The notes under the pieces are model-generated. The model did not search any database. It worked only from the letters and a program-made list of their open reading frames with translations, and was not told the DNA's origin. Position numbers and translations under genes: made by a program. A stretch of 64,000 nt of DNA from Ascaphus truei (lineage: Eukaryota > Chordata > Amphibia > Anura > Ascaphidae), in contig WSYH01002457.1 of assembly GCA_036426205.1 (NCBI GenBank), positions 22,487 to 86,486 on the forward strand, in the 5' to 3' direction. Shown piece after piece: positions 55,817 through 64,000 of the stretch; the stretch's first letter is position 1; the number at the start of each line of letters is the position of its first letter.

Positions 55817-56042
55817 CTTGGCATAATCATACTCGCAGAGGTACGAGGGCTCCAGGTCAAAGTGCATGAAGTAGAGTTTGAGTCGGAATCCCTCGGGGAC
55901 CGTGATGTTCCAGGTCCTCTCCGAGTCACTGGGATAAGATTCTGGAAAATTCGGTGTTTGAATCTCACCAAACATTCCGGTCAGCAGCGTGACGTGAGCG
56001 TCCGAGAGCAGCCACAGGAAGGTAGAGAAGGGCAGCACGAGC
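55817..56042 (-). CDS. masp1: MASP1 exon 2: signal peptide remainder and CUB1 first half
   Basis: 226 bp between acceptor CTTGTCCCTTAG and donor GCCAAG|GTAACA. It encodes a hydrophobic LVLPFSTFLWLLSDAH (signal peptide), then MFGEIQTPNFPESYPSDSER, TWNITVPEGFRLKLYFMHFD, LEPSYLCEYDYAK. YPSDSE.TWNITVP, KLYFMHF and YLCEYDY match mammalian MASP1 CUB1 closely. The start codon is in exon 1 upstream, as in mammals; I could not identify it in 56043-64000. NIT is a likely glycosylation site. Confidence 0.97.
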
Positions 56043-56204
56043 CTAAGGGACAAGCAGGAGAGGGATACAATGTATATGGAGGTACAGTACTGCGCTCCAG
56101 TTTGTGCTGTAGGACGTGTACGTTGGAGGCGTTATGAAGACGTTTTGAGGTTCTCATTATATAATCGGATGTATCAAATGATGGGAGCTACTGTATAAAT
56201 ATTA

Positions 56205-56650
56205 AGGCAGTGTTTTTCAACCAGGGTTCCTAGGAACCTTTGGGTTCCCCAGACATCCCTAAAAGGTTCCCTGCAATTTTCTGATTATTTGACAATTGTA
56301 TCCAATACAGAAGAATGTACAAGGCGCACTATTAGAGAGGGTTGGGGTTCCTTACAATGCATCTGATCTCAGACACACTATTAGAGAGGGTTGGGGTTCC
56401 TTACAATGCATCTGATCTCAGACGCGCTATTAGAGAGGGTTGGGGTTCCTTACAATGCATCTGATCTCACACGCTATTAGAGAGGGTTGGGGTTCCTTAC
56501 AATGCATCTGATCTCACACGCTATTAGAGAGGGTTTGGGTTCCTTACAATGCATCTGATCTCAGAGTTGCTATTAGAGAGGGTTGGGATTTCCTCAGAAT
56601 TTGACTTAGGGTTCCTTAACCAAAAATAGGTTGGAGAGCATTGTACTAAG
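56205..56650. repeat. dispersed repeat with ~54-bp tandem units
   Basis: Starts TTTTTCAACCAGGGTTCCTA, ends TAGGGTTCCTTAACCAAAAA. Between them lie six units of CTATTAGAGAGGGTTGGGGTT - CCTTACAATGCATCTGATCT. Typical of a frog interspersed repeat with internal expansion. Confidence 0.85.
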
Positions 56651-57599
56651 GCAATTTTTATATGACACACAGATTATAAAATGTATAAAATTCAGAGCCT
56701 CTGTGCAGAACATCTCCCTTTAATCCCAGTCAAAAAAATCTGCTAAATTGAAGGTGATGCAATAATTTAACAATCTGCCCCAGATGTGGGAAACTTCTCC
56801 TGACATGTGACACAGCTGTGCTCCACAAATGTGTCAAATCTCTCTGCACCAAATTACTTCTCCCTTTCACTATGTAAAATATCCTCGGGAGGTAAAAATA
56901 TCTCTGACAAATAATCTGTACATGTTACACACGTGTTACCCATTTGTACAAATCATAATATGTGTTTAATTATTTGCAGCAGAAATAGCAGGGGCTGTTT
57001 TTAGAGCATCGCATTGTGGTGAAGTTACCGCTAAAAAAAAAAATATGTTTTCAATATTTCATTGAAGCAGAAAACATTCTTGACAATTTAGCGATGAGTC
57101 ACGTGACCAGAATAAATAAGGAAAAGTAAAGGATGTTTTTCAGAAATAAAAACCATGTTGTGAAACTGAACTTTAACGACTGATCCTCGGAGAGCAGATC
57201 CAACAAACTGACCATCGTGTTCCGAGCTGATATTACTCGAAAGATTCCCCGCTGTCTGAAAGTTATGTAAAACAGCTCAGAATTACATCCCAGGCAAATA
57301 GGACACACAAAAGAACAAGCACAGTCTGGCGGGCGGTCAGTTTGAGAAGTTTTATGTTTTCTGAGACTTTGTGCAGAGGCTTTGACAGGAAAGACCAAGT
57401 CAGAGCTATGAGAAGGAGACAGTGAGATAATGTATCACGCGCTGTTATCTTCAGCAGAATATACACTGAAGGTGGCGTTTGCCCTATTGCTCCGAGAGGG
57501 GCCAGCAAAATATTGCTTTGCAACGGTATCTGGCAGTTAAGTGGTTAAGATAGGGCCCATAATATTTGATTTGAAAGACCCACGTCTTTATCCAGTGTG
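56651..57599. other. no gene seen
   Basis: MASP1 intron 1 or 5' flank. Minus-strand frames at 57099-57523 have no recognisable similarity. Confidence 0.4.
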
Positions 57600-58062
57600 A
57601 GTACAGCACACAAACGCACAATCACAGCATTATATAACACTATACAGCACACAAACGCACAATCACAGCATTATATAACACAATACAGCACACAAACGCA
57701 CAATCACAGCATTATATAACACTATACAGCACACAAACACACAAACACAGCATTATATAACACTATACACACACAAACGCACAATCACAGCATTATATAA
57801 CACTATACAGCACACAAACGCACAATCACAGCATTATATAACACTATACAGCACACAAACGCACAATCACAGCATTATATAACACTATACAGCACACAAA
57901 CGCACAATCACAGCATTATATAACACTATACAGCACACAAACGCACAAATCACAGCATTATATAACACTATAACAGCACACAAAACGCACAATCACAGCA
58001 TTATATAACACTATACAGCACACAAACACACAATCACAGCCTTACATAACACTATACAGCAC
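57600..58062. repeat. 41-bp minisatellite (11 units)
   Basis: The unit is CACACAAACGCACAATCACA plus GCATTATATAACACTATACAG, with very little variation apart from single-base changes and two insertions near 57945-57985. Confidence 0.95.
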
Positions 58063-58176
58063 ATGCAAGTCTGTGAGTATCTTCCTACATGTGTGTGCAT
58101 GTACAATCTTATATAACGGTGTATACATCAGTGAGGCTGTATTTAGATGGTGTATTAGTGCCTGTGTATTAGTGTA

Positions 58177-58536
58177 CACTGGCGACACACTTTATCGCAG
58201 TGCGGCCAGATCCGCAAGCCGGGAGATTTCCCGGCTTGCTAGTGGCCGCCCCTCGGCGTGCCGCGCGTCATAGACGCGCGGTCACGCGTCATCGGGAGCC
58301 TGCGCCCCCTGCACGCGTGTCCAAGGGCTCCCCGAGGGAGCCCTGGTGTCCCGCGATCGCGGGACAGCGGCAGGGGGTTCCGGGGGACCCGGCGGACCCG
58401 GCAGCGGTAGGGAGAGCGCCCCGATCGGAGGGCGCTCTTCCGCTGCTTCGGCGCGCGCCCGTCACACTCGGGCGCGCGCCAGGCTACTGCTGCGGCACAG
58501 AACGGGCAAATGCTCGAATAAACTGTGCCGCAGCAG
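58177..58536 (+). mobile_element. GC-rich serial-hairpin MITE, copy C
   Basis: A 360-bp element flanked by TA (58175-58176 and 58537-58538). It is inserted in a TGTATTAGTGTATGTGTG-type repeat; removal restores the local unit (TATTAGTG-TA-TGTGTGTATCAG, as near 58870). Same order of hairpins as copy A. Stem variants: GCGGCCA/TGGCCGC, CCGCGCGTC/GACGCGCGG, CTGCTGCGGCACAG/CTGTGCCGCAGCAG. Confidence 0.9.
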
Positions 58537-58538
58537 TA

Positions 58539-59130
58539 TGTGTGTATCAGTATCTGTGTGAGTATATTAGTCTATGTGTGTATCAGTGTCTCTGTGTATT
58601 AATGTGTGTGTATCAATATCTGTGTGTGTATGTGTATCAGTGTCTCTGTGTATTAGTGTGTGTGTGTGTGTGTGTATTAGTGTCTGTTTATTAATGTATG
58701 TGTGTATCAATATCTGTGTATGTGTATCAGTGTCTCTGTGTATTAGTGTTTGTGTATATATCAGTGTCTGTGTATTAATGTATGTGTGTATCAATATCTG
58801 TGTGTGTATGTGTGTATCAGTGTCTCTGTGTGTTAGTGTATGTGTGTGTATCGGTATCTGTGCGTGTGTATTAGTGTATGTGTGTATCAGTGTGTGTGTG
58901 TGTGTGTATCAGTGTCTCTATGTATTAGTGAATGTGTGTGTCAGTGAGTGTGTGTCTGTGTGTGAATCAGTGTCTCTGTGTATTAGTGTATGTGTATCAG
59001 GGTCTCTGTGTATTAGTGTATGTGTGTGTGTGTATCGGTATCTGTGTGTGTGTGTATTAGTGTGTGTGTGTGTGTGTGTGTGTATCAGTGTCTCTGTGTA
59101 TTAGTGTGTGTTTGTTTCTATGTGGGTACT
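58539..59130. repeat. GT-rich degenerate tandem repeat
   Basis: Units of TGTGTATCAGTGTCTCTGTG and TATTAGTGTATGTGTG, length variable. The part before the MITE (58140-58176) belongs to the same array. Confidence 0.9.
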
Positions 59131-59895
59131 GTATCAGTGTCTGATTTAGAAACAATCACTCAACTAGTTGTATTATATAATTTATTCTGCATTTTTATAT
59201 TAGAGTGTAATAATGAAAGAAACATGAAACTGTTATACAAGATGTTGCTGGCAGACTGCTTCCACGTTACTGCAAATTCAAAAAGGTTCGGAAAGTGGGA
59301 CTAGAGGCTTCCAATGCCAGTGTATAATGTATAAGTATAATGACAGGAATGGTATAACCCTGAAATTACATTTCCACCGCATTTAGCATTTCAAAGAGTA
59401 TTTCTAAGCAAGTTCAAGACATTTGCAAGAATAATTTTCACTTACATTCTTTCTATGAACGTCAGTGTTCTCCAATACAATTCTTATGTAAATGAGATTA
59501 TTCATCTTTGTTTTAGCAGTGCCATAAATGATTTAGATTTACATTTGTATACAGTATAACACACTTACATGATAATTAGAAGCATACATAAAGTATGAAA
59601 CACTAGCAATTAGTTGTCACGTTTGTACAAAGTGAAGGATTTCGTGCACGTACTAATCAGCGCTTTCCATAAGACGCATTCACCTGAACAAGTCATAAGG
59701 GGTATTCTGGCGCTGGAAGCTGTTTTTCGGAATAGCACTGATTAATAAATATAGGCCTCGGTGTGCATTTTATACGTCCGATAAGTGCGTTGTGTATTTC
59801 ATCGTTAGAGGTAGTTACGCCAGCTCAGACCCGGGCATAAGAGGGGGGAATAATGCAGAGAAATAAACTGACACATTTCAGCAGCAAAACTCCAT
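59131..59895. other. no gene seen
   Basis: AT-rich unique-looking sequence. Confidence 0.4.
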
Positions 59896-59998
59896 AAAGT
59901 ACTAGTAAAGTATAAAGTATTAGTAAAGTATAAAGTATTAGTAAAGTATAAAGTATTAGTAAAGTATAAAGTATTAGTAAAGTATAAAGTATTAGTAT
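59896..59998. repeat. ~18-bp tandem repeat
   Basis: Six units of TAGTAAAGTATAAAGTAT. Confidence 0.95.
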
Positions 59999-60584
59999 GC
60001 GGATATGGTGATTCTGACCCGAAAGCCCCGCTCAAGGTAATGTTGTCTATGTGAACCACCGCTATCACACGGTAGCATGATGCAAAGGAAAACATGGCGG
60101 TTGGTAACTTTTTTGGGAACATTTTAGGCGTTGCTATGTGTGCAGTTGCAGGTCGCACCTGTGCAGGAATTTGGGAAGTTGGTTTTAAACAGAAAAGTTC
60201 TCTTGGTTTTCCCAGTTGTTTCATTTTATTATCGGGCGCAGGAAAAGGAGCCGAGCTGTGAATTCTCTCTGAAGAAGTGATGCGGGCAGCGCACAGAAAA
60301 GTGCTCTGATCGTTTCAAAGTTGTCAGTTGCAGATGAATTCCTCCTTTACTATAGAGTGATGGGTGCTATAGAATAAGGTTTAACGTCTGTTAATGATTA
60401 GCAGCATTTAGGGGCCGGGGGCTGTAATTACCAATCAGAATACATTGCTGCAAAGGCGCTAACTTCAAAGGGTGCGGCAAAACATGGGACAATGTAAAGA
60501 CCGTCGCTTTAACCCCTTCAGTGCTGGAGAAACCTGAATGGATCCAACATGTATTTCCACCCGTTATTCAAACAGTGACAAATA

Positions 60585-60645
60585 TAGGTTGTACTCGATG
60601 GACATATATCTTTTTTCAACCTCATCTACTATGTAACTATCCTAA
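60585..60645 (+). mobile_element. LINE 3' end remnant
   Basis: GGACATATATCTTTTTTCAACC then TCATCTACTATGTAACTAT; the inverse of the dispersed motif at 17225. Another copy in the opposite sense is at 61255-61325. Confidence 0.6.
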
Positions 60646-60690
60646 TATGGGCTGCTTTGGATGTCGAGAAAATGATGGAAAAGCAGCTAA

Positions 60691-60758
60691 TTTAACCCCG
60701 GTGCTGCCTGATGCAAAGCAATGTGGTCCAGGCACATCCGGCAGCACCGGGGTTAAAT
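60691..60758. repeat. perfect 19-bp stem hairpin
   Basis: ATTTAACCCCGGTGCTGCC (60691-60709) and GGCAGCACCGGGGTTAAAT (60740-60758) are exact inverses with a 30-nt loop. Probably a short MITE or a preserved palindrome. Confidence 0.85.
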
Positions 60759-61254
60759 TATTGGTCGCTTGCTGTAATTTCAGCACAGGCTCTGGTTTTA
60801 ATACCTCAGAGCAACATAAAACTATGTTATCTGCAGCTACCCAGAGTCCCAGCAGAGCAGTAACAAGCGCAGAGAATCAGAACGCCTTCTCTTCTCCTGC
60901 GCGTGTAAAGTTTGCCCATCACCTTGGCAGTTTGTGCTGTCATTACTAACCTCATGCTGGCAGCCTGTGCTGTTTTCTGCCTTGTATCTCCTTTGTGTGT
61001 GTGTCTGTCTGGTCCCCAGAGCTGTTCTGCCTGGCTGTATCTTTGTTCCGAGGCTCCTGTGTCGTGTGGCTGGGAGTTAGTGCTGGTACTCTGTAGGCAG
61101 GTCACGCCTCCCAGTCTGTAACTGTTCTACACTTAAAAAAAAACCTGACGGGACTTTAAAATGAGTCCTTGGCTGCAGCCAGGAGAGTGATATTCTGGGA
61201 GGGGTAGATGGGGATCTCATTCCTGGTTTGATAAATATGATTATTATGTGATTT

Positions 61255-61325
61255 TACATAGTTGATGATGAGGTTGAAAAAAGACATATGTCCATCAAGT
61301 TCAACCTATGTTACATTTACTGTAG
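61255..61325 (-). mobile_element. LINE 3' end remnant
   Basis: TTACATAGTTGATGATGAGG, TTGAAAAAAGACATATGTCC, ATCAAGTTCAACCTATGTTA. Same dispersed motif as 17225. 61326-62179 holds nothing recognisable. Confidence 0.6.
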
Positions 61326-62179
61326 GCGGTAAAAATATATACAAAATCACCTTTACTTTCCCGTTTTATACTGATCGTAAACTTAATTTAAAAAAAAAAT
61401 CACACACGTCTCCACTTAGGTAAAACATGAACGTAAAAACATTTCCTGCAGGGTCTCTTTAAAATGTCCGCTAAAAAGATGAATTAGTTACTAAAATGTT
61501 TTTGTATTATTAGGGTGCACCAAAGTGTTTCTCTTTGCTCCCAGCAAGAGCAACGTCCCTTTAACTGAGAACATGCAAACACAATGTCTGAAGCCCACAC
61601 ATGTGCCCCCCGACAGTCCGGAATTACCCAGCTCTCCATACCTTCTGTACCAGTGCTGACACTTTCATTGTCTTGTCTCACAGTTCCTTGTACTGCCCTG
61701 TGGTATATGTTGGCACAATGCATGTAAATGATCATTTTTAATAAAAGCAGCGACTTCTCAGCATTAATTACTGCAGCCGGAACACACAGAGCCTTGTTCA
61801 GATCACCACATTTTTATCTTTGAAATAAAGAAAGACAGGTAACATTTCACAGCAGCTTCTTACTATATTTCCAGCATATTTGCTGGCTGGTATACTGTAA
61901 AACGTTCCCTGGCGGAAACTTCCAGAACCGTGTCAGCGTGACAAATAACTATTTGCTGAAGAAAAACTGCCTGGTTTTGGGGGATGCTCAACTAGGAATT
62001 TAGTTGTATGCTTCTGCTCTAAAAAAAAACATTGCAACTATTAACAGGAGTAGAAGATATATGAATTACATTTGTGTGGTTTTACATATATAGACAAAGC
62101 ATTACGAAGGACAAAACAGCAGAAAAGACAGTGCTTTCATTTTGAAGGGTAGGCCTGGCCGCTCCGGGTACCTAATGGT

Positions 62180-63160
62180 GGTTATGGGTGATATACTGTC
62201 ATCCTTTGGGCTTACGATGGCCTTAAGGCGTTAACTGCACCAACCCACAGAGTAACGCCCCTTCCCCATCACATGCTGCTGGGTGACTAGTCAGAATCAT
62301 AGCTCCACCGTCTTCTGCTATAGTGTCATAGTGATGTCATGGCACAATATAAATATATATATAGAGGGGAGAGGTTGTTAGAAGACCAGATCCCAGGAAG
62401 CATTGAAGAAGAGGGATCTCACTGTGAATAGTGTCTCTAGGTTAATATGTCTAATATAATGTAAGGATCCCCTTTATTATTTTCTAGTTAGGGACTGTAA
62501 AAGAAAAGGCTTCTAAATCCAGCAGGGAGCTGGGTAAGTGCAACAGGCAATCAACCAGACTCCACCTGCCTAATCACAGCTCTGTGAAATAGTGTCATCT
62601 GAAACACAGGAAGAGGATTCCTTAGCTCACAAGTGAGCTGACCAAGGCAAGAAAGACTGCAGAGATTCCTTAGCTCACAAGGGAGCTGACCATGGAAAAA
62701 GACTGCAAAGAGTCCTTAGTCCACAACTGGACTGACCTGGGGAACAACAGATGTCTTGAGCTGCAGAGGGACTGCAGGCTGACAGCAAGACTATGGGGAC
62801 ACGACCTCTATACCTGCACACAGACATTGCCATAGCACACAAGGGTGCGGACCCAGGAGAGCAGAAAGACCTTCCCCTACAGCTACAAGAAACAGATAAG
62901 AGACTTCCTTATGGGACTGTTGTATATCTGTATATATATACTGTATCTTTGGGGTTGGTAAGTAGCTTAGCTATCCACCCAGTTAGACAGGGCTGGACTA
63001 AATGTGTAGATATTCTCCAACGCGGAGTAGGCCTTTCTTTTGTTTATTTTGAATGTTTTGCTGTGTTAAAGGGACAGGCGCAATAAAACCTCATTCTAGT
63101 TTCAGTTTAACCGGTCTCCATTGTGTACCTCTGCACGAGTCTCTTACAGGGATGAGGACT
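62180..63160 (+). mobile_element. LTR-like element
   Basis: TATAAATATATATATA at 62350, a long leader with CTTAGCTCACAAG-GAGCTGACC repeated three times (62620-62740), the LTR-like motif order shared with 48830-49050, and CAATAAAACC at 63081. It ends near CTCTTACAGGG. No target duplication or primer-binding site was established. Confidence 0.4.
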
Positions 63161-63544
63161 TATTTAGATAGCATTCCCAGGAACGGCTCCATACTACAAT
63201 CCGCATCGGAGGGTCCATAGCTCCCAGAAGGCCACGTGATTCAGTACGAGCTACAGGGTTACTGATCACAGACAGGGAGAGCAGTACCATGCCCCGCAGG
63301 AGCCCAGAGAAGATGGAGCCCTATCGACGCAACACAGCAGAGGGATCACTTAGGTAACAGGAATTCATTTAAGCTTCAGCACCTTCCTAGCGGGCCCAGA
63401 TAGGGGGCAGCTAGGGGTGAGTATACAGACAGCACACAGAGAATAATGATGACAATACACAAAGTGATGTGTACCGTGTAACTGAGACTTTATTGATGGT
63501 GATGAATAAAGATGCTGTTTGTAAGAATAAAGTTCCTGGCGCCC

Positions 63545-64000
63545 ATCATTGCATTATCAACGCCCGGCCTGCCTGGATCCAGCACCACGACCAGGGAAAC
63601 CAATGCCCGGCCCGCACGGATCCAGCACCATGACAAAGTAACCAATGCCCGGCCCGCACGGATCCAGCACCTGACAGGGAAACCAATGCCCGGCCCGCAC
63701 GGATCCAGCACCTTGACAAAGTAATCAATGCCCGGCCCGCACGGATCCAGCACCCCGACAGGGTAACCAATGTCGGCCCATATGGATCCAGCACCCTGAC
63801 AATGTAACCAACGCCCGGCCTGCACGGATCCAGCACCCTGACAAGGTAACCAACGCCCGGCCCGCACCGATCCAGCACCCGGACAAGGTAACCAACACCC
63901 AGACCGCACGAATCCAGCACCCAGACAAGGCAATCAACGCCCGGCCTACACGTATCCAGCACCCTGATAAGGTAACCAACGCCCGGCCTACACGGATCCA
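63545..64000. repeat. 42-bp minisatellite, runs off window end
   Basis: About 11 units of AACGCCCGGCCCGCACGGAT plus CCAGCACCCTGACAAGGTAACC, each with a GGATCC-type site. 42 is a multiple of three, so all three minus frames stay open; these are artefacts. Confidence 0.95.

Noticed and set aside
58567..59104. Cys/Val/Ser-rich frames (VCVSVSLCISVCV)
   Set aside because: Translation of a GT-rich tandem repeat.

Overview
The window looks like anuran amphibian nuclear DNA. It holds one recognisable host gene, MASP1, with long introns, set in dense interspersed repeats. These include a palindromic MITE with TGCTTCAGCACAGGTGG cores, hAT elements starting CAGGGGTGGG and CAGGGCTGCC, LINE 3' ends and many minisatellites. 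The species call is an inference from repeat style and divergence from mammalian MASP1. No rRNA, tRNA or CRISPR was seen.

1-14.9 kb is a nested transposon island with no ordinary host gene. It contains two arrays of a 39-bp satellite. It also holds two paralogous Tc1/mariner-like transposase genes that share spliceosomal intron positions (2.5-3.6 kb and 9.15-11.2 kb, both damaged). A forkhead-domain reading frame lies at 4.7-5.4 kb. A leftward gene with coiled-coil and BEN-like regions (7.55-8.84 kb) is divergent from the second transposase. Related sequence in opposite orientation flanks that pair (6.25-6.83 and 11.24-11.93 kb), so they may form one two-gene mobile unit. A GC-rich, TA-flanked MITE built of serial hairpins occurs three times in the window (10.4, 13.3 and 58.2 kb). 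Its stems covary between copies.

14.9-16.1 kb is a hAT element with recognisable TIRs and TSDs. It carries a captured fragment of an IGF-binding-protein exon, with its splice donor but one frameshift.

22.1-56.0 kb (minus strand) is MASP1. From 56.0 kb leftwards the exons are: signal peptide plus CUB1 first half, CUB1 second half, EGF, CUB2 first half, CUB2 second half, CCP1 (two exons), CCP2 (two exons), then one large exon with the whole MASP-3 serine-protease domain. Exon phases agree throughout. Exon 1 (start codon) and the MASP-1-type protease exons were not identified. The EGF and CUB2a exons carry several single-base deletions. They lie in a stretch (about 36.0-42.3 kb) where neighbouring tandem repeats show the same small-deletion pattern, so sequence error is likelier than gene decay. 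The product would be a secreted, calcium-dependent complement protease that pairs with mannose-binding lectin or ficolins.

The introns and the 56-64 kb flank hold tandem arrays of 39-, 57-, ~72-, 41- and 42-bp units, microsatellites, LTR-like segments with TATA and AATAAA signals, another hAT element (45.17-46.81 kb) and a damaged coiled-coil reading frame (48.0-48.5 kb). Several arrays have unit lengths divisible by three, which creates long spurious reading frames.
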